From: JAYFRC01 sp034926415
GTDB lineage: Bacteria; Bacillota; Clostridia; Oscillospirales; Oscillospiraceae
Reading direction: 5' to 3'
Length of the DNA stretch: 7,111 bases
Assembly (NCBI GenBank): GCA_034926415.1
Contig: JAYFRC010000097.1
Coordinates: 1-7,111 of the forward strand
The notes under the pieces are model-generated. The model was not told the DNA's origin. It did no database searches and saw nothing but the letters and a program-made list of their open reading frames with translations. This document shows positions 1 through 5,742 of the stretch, one piece after another (the first letter of the stretch is position 1; every line of letters begins with the position of its first letter). The position numbers and the translations under genes were made by a program.

Positions 1-350
1 CATCCGCAGCCTCCGTCACCGCCGCGCTGAATACGGCAAATACCGTTCTGGCCGACGAGGACGCCACCCAGGCTCAGGTAAACGCTGCAGCTTCCGAACT
101 GAACAGCGCCGTGGCTGCCCTGGTGGAGCTCAACCCCACCGTTGACAAGTCGCAGCTTCAGAGCGCCGTTAACGCCGCCGCTGCCATCGATCTTTCCCTC
201 TACACTGCGGCATCCGCAGCCTCCGTCACCGCCGCGCTGAATACGGCAAATACCGTTCTGGCCGACGAGGACGCCACCCAGGCTCAGGTGGACGCCGCTG
301 CTTCCGGCTTGAACAACGCTGTGGCTGCCCTGGTGGAACTCACACCCGCC
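1..350 (+). repeat. Tandem 210-bp FIVAR-coding repeats
   Basis: Positions 1-140 repeat at 211-350 with an offset of exactly 210 bp (70 codons), so the repeat preserves the reading frame. Bases 1-79 and 211-289 are identical. The following 61 bases carry about 15 differences, including 80, 81, 86, 89, 97-99, 106, 110, 128, 133, 134 and 138. The abrupt change from perfect to diverged identity suggests recent unequal crossover or gene conversion. More copies may lie upstream of the window. Confidence 0.93.
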
Positions 351-1247
351 GAGGGCACATTTATCAGTGGAACATACCAATATAGAAACTATAAACTCTA
401 TGTGCCTGGCAGCTATGTCTCTGGTACTGACATGCCCATGATGGTCATGCTCCACGCAGGGGCTCAGGATCCGGATATTTTTGCTTCCGAAACCCAAATG
501 AACGATGAGGCCGACGCACGGGGCTTCTTTGTCCTTTATCCGGATCAACCCTATACCGCTAACTATACCAAATGCTGGAACTGGTTTTTGACCGCCGATC
601 AGACCCGGGGTTCGGGTGAGGCCGCAATTATCGCCGGCATAACCACTCAGGTAATGAGCCAGTATTCCATTGACGAAAGTCGAGTATATGTTTCCGGATT
701 GGGGGCAGGTGGCGCAATGGCAGTTATTATGGGTGCCACCTATCCCGACCTATACAGTGGTATAGGCGTGGCGGAAGGCCTTGAATACAAAGCCGCTACC
801 TCCACGTATTCCGCGTATCTGTCTATGATTAGCGGTGGACCGAGTCCGGCTACACAGGGTCAGCTGGCCTACAATGCCATGGGCAATTATGCCGACGTGA
901 TCCCGGTCATCGTTTTCCAAGGCAGCGCAGATACTACTGTCTATCCGGTCAATGGCAATCAGGTTATCTCCCAGTGGGCCAAGACCAATGATCTTGCCGA
1001 TGACGGTACTGCCAATAACTCCATTGACGATACCGCCGACACAACGATTACCGGAACTGTTAATGTTCCTGACGGCAAGAGCTACACCCAATATATCTAC
1101 GAAGACGGGAATGGGAACACCGTCATGGAGAAATACATCGTCAACGGTATGGGTTACGCTTGGTCAGGCGGCAGTGCCGATGGAGTGAAGACCGATCCCA
1201 CCGGCCCTGACATGACCAATATCCTCTGCGATTTCTTTCTCATGTAA
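1..1247 (+). CDS. FIVAR-repeat protein with inactivated PHB-depolymerase-like esterase domain (5' partial)
   Basis: The reading frame is open from the window edge (first full codon at 3) to TAA at 1245-1247, so the true start and any signal peptide lie upstream. GTG at 111 falls inside a repeat and is not a credible start. The N-terminal part holds about 1.7 FIVAR-like repeats of 70 residues (Ala/Val-rich helical, with an 'ATQAQVDAAASGLNNAVAAL' segment), typical of secreted cell-wall proteins. From about 351 the product matches the PHB depolymerase/LpqC esterase family: LH-x-x-x-Q (453-467), CWNWF with RGSGE, RVYVSGL, ATYPDL, G-x-x-D (Asp 930-932), GMG-x-AWSGG, and the family's DP-x-GPD ending. 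The key positions differ from the family pattern. GLSxGG reads GLGAGG (Gly at 702-704), GHAWSGG reads GYAWSGG (Tyr at 1155-1157), HGC reads HAG, and GVHSG reads GVAEG. Fold motifs remain while the catalytic Ser and His are gone. I infer a non-catalytic, probably carbohydrate- or surface-binding protein. The family call is firm; the role is unknown. Confidence 0.88.
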   Translation, partial: SAASVTAALNTANTVLADEDATQAQVNAAASELNSAVAALVELNPTVDKSQLQSAVNAAAAIDLSLYTAASAASVTAALNTANTVLADEDATQAQVDAAASGLNNAVAALVELTPAEGTFISGTYQYRNYKLYVPGSYVSGTDMPMMVMLHAGAQDPDIFASETQMNDEADARGFFVLYPDQPYTANYTKCWNWFLTADQTRGSGEAAIIAGITTQVMSQYSIDESRVYVSGLGAGGAMAVIMGATYPDLYSGIGVAEGLEYKAATSTYSAYLSMISGGPSPATQGQLAYNAMGNYADVIPVIVFQGSADTTVYPVNGNQVISQWAKTNDLADDGTANNSIDDTADTTITGTVNVPDGKSYTQYIYEDGNGNTVMEKYIVNGMGYAWSGGSADGVKTDPTGPDMTNILCDFFLM

Positions 1248-1258
1248 CGTATTTTCCT

Positions 1259-1286
1259 CAGCAGTTCGTTCCGACTGCTGCTTTTC
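1259..1286 (+). terminator. Intrinsic terminator after the FIVAR/esterase-like gene
   Basis: A perfect 7-bp stem, CAGCAGT (1259-1265) with ACTGCTG (1274-1280), encloses an 8-nt loop and is followed by CTTTT. It lies 11 nt after the stop codon on the same strand. Confidence 0.75.
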
Positions 1287-1453
1287 CCCACGGCTATGCT
1301 CAGCTATGCAACTGAGCACGGCCTGTCATATTGGGACATCCCCTTTTACTTCTTATTCTTAGCCATGACTTTCGCTGTGCTGGATAGGTACATCGGTATA
1401 CGATGTGATATCAAATCAACTGGGTGGAGCGCCTAAAAGGGCGCGAAACTCAT

Positions 1454-1498
1454 AAAGAAGAGGCAAAAAAGATTTTATCTTTTTTGCCTCTTCTTTTA
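1454..1498. terminator. Long perfect hairpin, likely bidirectional terminator
   Basis: The left arm 1454-1473 and right arm 1477-1496 are perfect reverse complements (20 bp) around a TTT loop. The stem has a central AGGC/GCCT core and a run of A on one side matched by T on the other, so either transcript ends in a U-rich arm. It sits between the converging FIVAR/esterase-like (+) and lipoprotein (-) genes, as expected for a shared terminator. Confidence 0.8.
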
Positions 1499-1550
1499 TA
1501 AAGTTATGTAGCAAATAAAATTTCACGCTGTGCGCATAAGCGAGTACGAT

Positions 1551-1584
1551 GCCGCAAGGTTTTGACTTGCGGCCAAAACCTTGC
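1551..1584. repeat. Two overlapping, mutually exclusive palindromes
   Basis: GCCGCAAG (1551-1558) pairs perfectly with CTTGCGGC (1566-1573). GCAAGGTTTTG (1554-1564) pairs perfectly with CAAAACCTTGC (1574-1584). The two stems share bases, so only one can form at a time. The site lies 36 nt past the stop codon of the minus-strand lipoprotein gene and could act in its 3' end or belong to a dispersed intergenic repeat. Confidence 0.7.
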
Positions 1585-1619
1585 CGTAGGGCGGATTCAT
1601 TTCACCCGAGGAGGGCAAG

Positions 1620-2231
1620 TCAATATGTTTCCGCAGGACAGCTATACCAAGGGTTTGTCCAGCCAACCGCACCTTCGTGATAATAAATAGTCGGGAGTGG
1701 CGGATAGAGCACGTAATCGGCAATTTGAGGTGCGTCCCCTTCAAAGTAAATAGATTGCAAATTGGGGCAATTATCAAATGCACAATTTCGGAGAAGCGTT
1801 ACGCTGGCGGGAATCGTAACCGTTTTCAAACTGGTACATCCCTGAAACGCATTGTCCTGAATTTCGGTTACGCCGTCCGGAATGATAACCGAAGTTAAAG
1901 TAGTACAGTCCTGAAATGCTCCTGTTTCCTCGAAAGTATTTCCGATAGCGGACACTTTTTTTCCATCAATCTCCGACGGTATTTCGACATCACCGTCTTC
2001 GCCTGTGTATTTGGTGATGGTTATCGTATTGTCACTGTTAACTGCAAACTGATACTCGTCAGATATGGATTGATCAGGTTCTGCCGGTGTGTCTGTCACC
2101 GTCGCCGAAGCCGTTTGCGAGGCGGGAAGAGACGAATTTTCACTGTTATCATCTATATTTTCTGCCTGATTGCAAGCGGCAAGCGGCATACATAAAACAA
2201 TAAAAAAAATAAGGCTCAATATTTTTTTCAT
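1620..2231 (-). CDS. Small BspA-type leucine-rich-repeat lipoprotein
   Basis: Predicted to be a 203-residue lipid-anchored surface protein. I chose ATG at 2229-2231, 17 codons inside the longest frame, because it gives a textbook signal peptide: MKK, then a hydrophobic stretch, then the lipobox LAAC with the acylated Cys at residue 20. A GGAGA ribosome binding site lies about 10 nt upstream. Residues 21-57 are Ser/Thr/Asp-rich and disordered-looking, a typical spacer from the membrane. Residues about 58-100 are a beta-rich lead-in ending in IPSEIDGKKVSAIG. From 105 to 170 come three BspA/LRR_5-type units with AF-x-x-C-x-x-L and IP-x-x-V pattern (AFQDC, AFQGC, AFDNC). The last unit is followed by a WTNPWY ending common in such proteins. 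Members bind host or bacterial surfaces, but the ligand here is unknown. It is short for the family, with few repeats. No convincing own promoter was found between it and the tRNA. Confidence 0.87.
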   Translation of the reverse strand: MKKILSLIFFIVLCMPLAACNQAENIDDNSENSSLPASQTASATVTDTPAEPDQSISDEYQFAVNSDNTITITKYTGEDGDVEIPSEIDGKKVSAIGNTFEETGAFQDCTTLTSVIIPDGVTEIQDNAFQGCTSLKTVTIPASVTLLRNCAFDNCPNLQSIYFEGDAPQIADYVLYPPLPTIYYHEGAVGWTNPWYSCPAETY

Positions 2232-2296
2232 TCGGTAGATTCTCCGTTTCACGCAGGGGGTCTTAATTATCTTTAGATCCATGTTATCACGCTTCC

Positions 2297-2342
2297 AGAC
2301 ATAAATAAAGACATACCTTCCCTTTGGCGGAAGATCTGTCTT
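2297..2342 (-). terminator. Terminator of the tRNA-Arg gene
   Basis: On the minus strand, AAGACA and CTTCC (from 2342 downward) pair with GGAAG and TGTCTT around a 7-nt loop at 2322-2328. A 3x3 internal loop separates the two stems. The hairpin is followed by TATTTAT. It begins 5 nt past the tRNA CCA end and separates the tRNA from the lipoprotein gene. Confidence 0.72.
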
Positions 2343-2347
2343 CTTTT

Positions 2348-2424
2348 TGGCGTCCCCGGGCAGATTCGAACTGCCGGCCTTCCGCTTAGGAGGCGGACGC
2401 TCTATCCAGCTAAGCTACGGAGAC
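2348..2424 (-). tRNA. tRNA-Arg (anticodon CCU)
   Basis: A complete 77-nt cloverleaf reads on the minus strand. The acceptor stem GTCTCCG/CGGGGAC has one U-G wobble. The D stem is GCTT/GAGC. The anticodon stem TCCGC/GCGGA encloses the loop CTCCTAA, giving anticodon CCU (bases 2388-2390). The T stem GGCAG/CTGCC carries the canonical TTCGAAT loop. The discriminator is G and CCA is encoded (2348-2350). It decodes AGG. Its 3' end points toward the accessory-looking left part of the window, the usual orientation for elements integrated at tRNA 3' ends, but no second attachment copy is visible here. Confidence 0.97.
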
Positions 2425-2461
2425 ATGGATATTCAATTCTTCTCACCAAATTGACCTAAAC

Positions 2462-2491
2462 ATTCTAACCTAAGAGGGCTTTTTTTGTCAA
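2462..2491 (-). promoter_or_regulatory. Sigma-A-type promoter of tRNA-Arg
   Basis: Read on the minus strand, a perfect -35 TTGACA (2486-2491) and a near-perfect -10 TAGAAT (2462-2467) are separated by 18 bp. The -10 lies 37 nt before the mature tRNA 5' end, leaving room for a short 5' leader removed by RNase P. Confidence 0.85.
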
Positions 2492-2507
2492 TGATGAGAA
2501 AAGTATA

Positions 2508-2543
2508 AAAATCGCGATTTTGCGCGAAATAAATTTGCAAAAT
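2508..2543. promoter_or_regulatory. Palindromic candidate operator between divergent promoters
   Basis: AAAATCGCGATTTT (2508-2521) is a perfect 14-bp palindrome. An overlapping inverted repeat, ATTTTGC (2517-2523) with GCAAAAT (2537-2543), reaches into the -35 of the typA promoter. The site is about 16 bp upstream of the tRNA -35 and overlaps or abuts the typA -35, so a bound protein could affect both directions. No known regulator is assigned. In AT-rich spacer DNA some palindromes are expected by chance. Confidence 0.4.
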
Positions 2544-2563
2544 CATATATTTTGACTTATAAT
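2535..2563 (+). promoter_or_regulatory. Probable sigma-A-type promoter of typA
   Basis: A consensus -10 TATAAT (2558-2563) is preceded at exactly 17 bp by TTGCAA (2535-2540), a 4/6 match to the -35 consensus. Transcription would start near 2570, giving an 80-nt leader before typA. Confidence 0.7.
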
Positions 2564-2592
2564 GTTACGCTGTGATTAAATTCAGTATATTT

Positions 2593-2625
2593 ACGGACAA
2601 ACTGTGAAAAACAGCGTGCATCCGT
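2593..2625 (+). promoter_or_regulatory. Stem-loop in the typA 5' leader
   Basis: ACGGA (2593-2597) can pair with TCCGT (2621-2625) outside an inner hairpin CTGT (2602-2605)/ACAG (2611-2614) with loop GAAAA. An alternative pairing, ACGCTGT (2567-2573) with ACAGCGT (2611-2617), competes for the same bases but overlaps the expected transcription start. The structure lies 10 nt before the Shine-Dalgarno stretch AAGGGAG (2633-2639). Any regulatory role is inference. Confidence 0.4.
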
Positions 2626-2649
2626 TATTTTGAAGGGAGCCCTTTTAGT

Positions 2650-4482
2650 ATGCAGGATCAGAAGCTGAGAAACGTCGCAATTATCGCCCACGTCGACCAC
2701 GGAAAGACGACGCTGGTCGACCAGATGCTCAAGCAGGGCGGCGTTTACAGGGAGAACCAGGAAGTCATGGACCGCGTAATGGATTCGAACGCGCTTGAGC
2801 GCGAGCGGGGAATAACCATTCTTGCCAAGAATACGGCCATACGCTACGGCGACGTGAAGATAAACATCGTCGATACCCCGGGACACGCCGATTTCGGAGG
2901 CGAAGTGGAGCGCATACTCAAGATGGTCAACGGCGTCATACTTCTTGTGGACGCCGCCGAGGGCCCCATGCCGCAGACCCGTTTCGTTCTTTCCCGCGCG
3001 CTCGAGCTCGGGCACCGCGTCATTGTAGTCGTCAACAAGATCGACCGCCCCGACCGCCGCATAAACGAGGTCATAGACGAAACGCTGGAGCTTCTGATGG
3101 AGCTTAACGCCACCGACGAGCAGCTGGATTCCCCGATGCTTTTCTGCTCCGCAAGGCAGGGCATAGCGTCGTTTTCGCCCGACGTGCAGGGAACCGACCT
3201 AAAGCCTCTGTTCGATACCATTGTAGATTACATCCCCGCGCCCGAAGCAAACGCGGACGAGCCGGTGCAGATGCTTGTCTCGGCTATCGACTACAACGAA
3301 TTTGTCGGACGCATAGCGATAGGCCGCATTGAGCGAGGAACGCTCAGGCAGAATCAGGAGATTTCAGTCTGTAACTATCACAATGCCGACGCCCCGGCGA
3401 AGAAGGCCAAGGTCGTCAGCATGTACCAGTTCGAAGGGCTGAACCGCGTACAGGTCGCAGAGGCGACAGCCGGCAACATAATAGCGCTGTCCGGCATAGC
3501 CGACATCACCATCGGCGACACGATATGCGACCCCTCCAAGGTCGAGCCGCTGCATTTCGTAAAGATTTCCGCGCCGACGATGGAGATGACCTTCTCCGTC
3601 AACGATTCGCCATTTGCGGGCAAGGAGGGCAAATTCGTCACGTCACGCCAGCTGCGCGAGCGCCTTTACAAGGAGACGCTGAAGGATGTGTCGCTCCGCG
3701 TGACGGACATCGGCCAGACCGATGCGTTCAACGTCGCGGGCCGCGGCGAGATGCACCTTTCTATTCTTATCGAAACCATGCGCCGCGAGGGCTATGAGTT
3801 CCAGGTTTCGCCCGCGCGCGTGCTGTATCAGGAGATAGACGGCAAGAAGTGCGAGCCCATGGAGCGCCTTGTCACCGACGTGCCGAACGATTCCGTCGGC
3901 GCCGTCATGCAGGCTATCGGCCAGCGCAAGGGCGAGCTTCAGGAGATGACCCCGCTCGGCGATACCCGCACAAAACTTGAATTCCTCGTCCCGTCACGCG
4001 GCTTGTTCGGCTATCGCAACGAGTTCATGACTGCTACAAAGGGCGAGGGCATAATGGCCTCTGTGTTCGATTCCTACGCGCCCTTCAAGGGCGATATACA
4101 GCGCCGCAGCAACGGCTCGCTGATAGCGTTCGAGACCGGCGTCTCCATTACCTACGGACTATACAACGCGCAGGAGCGCGGCACGCTTTTTATTGGCGCG
4201 GGCGTCCAGGTTTACGAGGGGATGGTCGTCGGAATGCAGGCCAAAACTGAGGACATGACCGTCAACGTCTGCAAGAAAAAGCAGCTTACGAATACCCGCG
4301 CCTCCGGCTCGGACGATGCTCTGCGCCTCGTCCCGCCCAAGGATATGAGCCTTGAGCAGAGCATGGAGTTCCTCGCGGACGACGAGCTGCTCGAGGTTAC
4401 GCCGCAGAGCCTCCGCATAAGAAAAACTATTCTTAGCCACGGCGACCGCATGAAGGCTACACATGGAGGAAAGTCCAAGTAA
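2650..4482 (+). CDS. typA: Translational GTPase TypA/BipA
   Basis: Complete 610-residue member of the EF-G-like GTPases, a usual length for TypA/BipA. The protein binds 70S ribosomes in the cytoplasm, hydrolyses GTP, and in studied bacteria supports 50S assembly and growth under cold or other stress. The G domain shows G1 AHVDHGKT (13-20), G2 RGIT (53-56), G3 DTPGH (75-79, with the catalytic His78), G4 NKID (129-132) and G5 SAR (167-169). Beta-barrel domain II and two EF-G-like alpha/beta domains follow. The C-terminal domain carries the TypA hallmark: KKKQLTNTRASGSDDA, then the PPKDMSLEQSMEF and DDELLEVTPQSLRIRK segments. The ATG at 2650 has AAGGGAG about 10 nt upstream and gives the standard N-terminus of the family. 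It has its own promoter and leader and is divergent from tRNA-Arg. No defect is seen. Confidence 0.98.
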   Translation: MQDQKLRNVAIIAHVDHGKTTLVDQMLKQGGVYRENQEVMDRVMDSNALERERGITILAKNTAIRYGDVKINIVDTPGHADFGGEVERILKMVNGVILLVDAAEGPMPQTRFVLSRALELGHRVIVVVNKIDRPDRRINEVIDETLELLMELNATDEQLDSPMLFCSARQGIASFSPDVQGTDLKPLFDTIVDYIPAPEANADEPVQMLVSAIDYNEFVGRIAIGRIERGTLRQNQEISVCNYHNADAPAKKAKVVSMYQFEGLNRVQVAEATAGNIIALSGIADITIGDTICDPSKVEPLHFVKISAPTMEMTFSVNDSPFAGKEGKFVTSRQLRERLYKETLKDVSLRVTDIGQTDAFNVAGRGEMHLSILIETMRREGYEFQVSPARVLYQEIDGKKCEPMERLVTDVPNDSVGAVMQAIGQRKGELQEMTPLGDTRTKLEFLVPSRGLFGYRNEFMTATKGEGIMASVFDSYAPFKGDIQRRSNGSLIAFETGVSITYGLYNAQERGTLFIGAGVQVYEGMVVGMQAKTEDMTVNVCKKKQLTNTRASGSDDALRLVPPKDMSLEQSMEFLADDELLEVTPQSLRIRKTILSHGDRMKATHGGKSK

Positions 4483-4494
4483 TTATTGCCTCAG

Positions 4495-4511
4495 AAGTCC
4501 GCAGGGCTTTT
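4495..4511 (+). terminator. Weak hairpin after typA
   Basis: AAGTCC (4495-4500) pairs with GGGCTT (4504-4509, one G-U) around a 3-nt loop and runs into TTTT. It begins 12 nt after the typA stop. The stem is short and the U run is brief, so it may terminate only partially. Confidence 0.4.
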
Positions 4512-4519
4512 CAAAATGA

Positions 4520-4549
4520 CGTCACGGCGGGCTTTAGCCCGCCGTGACG
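4520..4549 (+). terminator. Strong GC-rich hairpin between typA and the ATP-grasp gene
   Basis: CGTCACGGCGGGC (4520-4532) and GCCCGCCGTGACG (4537-4549) form a perfect 13-bp stem with a TTTA loop. There is no T-tract after it, so it is not a classical intrinsic terminator. It could stabilise the typA mRNA 3' end, act as a partial terminator, or be a palindromic repeat. It ends 8 nt before the Shine-Dalgarno of the next gene. Confidence 0.55.
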
Positions 4550-4556
4550 ACTAAAT

Positions 4557-4575
4557 GGGAGGGGGATACGCAGTG
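4557..4575 (+). promoter_or_regulatory. Ribosome binding site that fixes a GTG start
   Basis: The purine run GGGAGGGGG (4557-4565) lies 7 nt before GTG at 4573. The ATG at 4555 overlaps this run and has no site of its own, and starting there would add an odd MGGGYA leader. The GTG gives MIAIVTDVR, a normal first beta-strand of the N-terminal fold. Confidence 0.75.
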
Positions 4576-5724
4576 ATCGCGATAGTGACCGACGTAAGAT
4601 ACAGGATGTCGCTCGCCGTTATCCGTGACGTGGCGGAGGCGGGGATAGATATTGTCGCCGTCGAGCGCGACGACAGCGGAGCTCCGCCCATCGGCTTTTA
4701 TTCAAAGTACGCGCGCGAGACTCATATGCTCCGCGGCGCGAGCTATGTGAGCGAGCTTTACGCGCTGTGCAGGGACATAAAAAAACGCGTCGGCCAAAAG
4801 CCGGCGCTGCTTCCCGTGGGCGCGTCGACGCTTTCGGTCATCGCGCCGGACGAGGTGCGAACGCGCTTTTCGGAGGTATGCGGCCTGTGTATTCCGTCGC
4901 AGGAGCAACTGGAGGTTTTCAACAGCAAAAACGCCGTCGCGGAGATGGCGTCGTCCATCGGCATACCTGTGCCGCGGTCCTATGCGATAGAGGAGACCGC
5001 CGGCATGCCCTACCCCTGCGTCATAAAGCCCATATGCGGAGAGAAGCAGGGACTCGCGGCCTCGGAGCGCTATGTCATAGCGAAAAATGAAAAAGAGCTG
5101 GGCGAGGCATATTCGCATTTTCTTGTAGCTACCGGCGGCGTACCGCTGATACAGGAATACCTGACAGGCGGAGGCGCGGGCTGTTCCGTGCTGGCGAAAG
5201 ACGGCGAGGTCGTCTCGTCGCTCTGCCATATAAGAATACGCGAGTGGCCAATAAGCGGCGGTCCCTCGGCCTGTTGCCGCGCGGTGCATAATACGCTGCT
5301 TGAAAAATACGCCGCTCATATGGTAAAAAATGTAAATTATACCGGCCTTGCCATGGTCGAGTTCAAGCAGGGCGCGGACGGCGGATATCGTCTGCTCGAG
5401 ATAAATCCCCGCGTCTGGGGTTCGTACCCGACGACGCGCGTCGCAAAATCAGGAATGTCGCTTGCGTGGTTTGCCGAGGCGTGGAACGACGGAAACCCGG
5501 GAGAAGCGTTCACACCGCCGGTTCTGCCGCCTTACAGCGAGCGAAAGATGCACTTTGCTCCAAGCGACGCGATGTCAGCGCTCGGGTATCTGAGGGCCGG
5601 CCGCCCGGGGAAATTTTTCAGCGCGGTCACGGATTTTTTCAATCCTGCGGTGAAGGACGGACTTTTTGAATGGGGCGATATAAAGCCCGGAATTGAATAC
5701 TACAAATCACTGTTTCACAAATAA
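4573..5724 (+). CDS. ATP-grasp carboxylate-amine ligase-like protein
   Basis: With the GTG start the product is 383 residues. There is no signal or membrane segment, so it is cytosolic. The N-terminal Rossmann-like region (about 1-110) starts MIAIVTDVR and is followed by an ATP-grasp fold. Visible landmarks are KNAVAEMASSIGIPVPRSY (119-137), the ATP-binding Lys in CVIKP (Lys152), the QEY hinge (Glu195), the conserved basic/GG stretch IREWPISGGPS, and the Mg-binding acids in MVEF (Glu263) and LEINPRVWGSYPTT (Glu276, Asn278). The family activates a carboxylate as acyl phosphate and joins it to an amine or similar nucleophile. The overall look is of the CarB-like/D-aspartate-ligase-like proteins often annotated carboxylate-amine ligase. 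The substrate is not readable. The last 70 or so residues are a less typical tail with FFNPAVKDGLFEWGD. Only 18 nt separate it from the downstream CE4-like gene, so the two are almost certainly co-transcribed. No clear promoter is seen after the typA hairpin. Confidence 0.88.
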   Translation: MIAIVTDVRYRMSLAVIRDVAEAGIDIVAVERDDSGAPPIGFYSKYARETHMLRGASYVSELYALCRDIKKRVGQKPALLPVGASTLSVIAPDEVRTRFSEVCGLCIPSQEQLEVFNSKNAVAEMASSIGIPVPRSYAIEETAGMPYPCVIKPICGEKQGLAASERYVIAKNEKELGEAYSHFLVATGGVPLIQEYLTGGGAGCSVLAKDGEVVSSLCHIRIREWPISGGPSACCRAVHNTLLEKYAAHMVKNVNYTGLAMVEFKQGADGGYRLLEINPRVWGSYPTTRVAKSGMSLAWFAEAWNDGNPGEAFTPPVLPPYSERKMHFAPSDAMSALGYLRAGRPGKFFSAVTDFFNPAVKDGLFEWGDIKPGIEYYKSLFHK

Positions 5725-5742
5725 GGGAAAGGGGAGGAACAT

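Larger units (their letters stand above)
1287..1619. other. Gene-free, hairpin-rich intergenic stretch
   Basis: No convincing gene is present between the converging FIVAR/esterase-like and lipoprotein genes. The short open frames have neither ribosome binding sites nor recognisable products. The stretch holds a hairpin at 1292-1323 (TGCTCAG with CTGAGCA, 8-nt loop, plus outer GGC/GCC), a small ACATCG/CGATGT inverted repeat near 1390-1406, a 20-bp perfect hairpin (1454-1496) and overlapping palindromes (1551-1584). The density of structure resembles a remnant or a dispersed repeat, but this cannot be settled from one copy. Confidence 0.6.

Noticed and set aside
111..113. GTG at 111 as the start of the FIVAR/esterase-like gene
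   Set aside because: It falls in the middle of a FIVAR repeat, has no ribosome binding site, and the frame stays open to the window edge. The gene is 5' truncated.
1..350. CRISPR-like or satellite array
   Set aside because: The 210-bp periodicity is protein-coding, in frame and matches FIVAR repeats, with no spacers.
1340..1453. Short plus-strand peptide-like frame ending near 1453
   Set aside because: It has no start codon with a ribosome binding site and no recognisable product. It could be a remnant but cannot be supported.
1523..1783. 86-residue minus-strand frame overlapping the lipoprotein 3' end
   Set aside because: It overlaps the lipoprotein in another frame, has no ribosome binding site or domain, and its end lies in palindromic spacer DNA.
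2232..2282. Longer start for the LRR lipoprotein at 2282 (17 extra residues)
   Set aside because: The extension would put a charged MDLKIIKTPCVKRR leader ahead of a clean lipoprotein signal peptide. The internal ATG at 2231 has its own GGAGA site.
4702..5319. 205-residue minus-strand open frame inside the ATP-grasp gene
   Set aside because: It is antisense to a clear ATP-grasp coding region, Arg/Ala-rich as expected for a shadow in GC-rich DNA, and has no recognisable motif.
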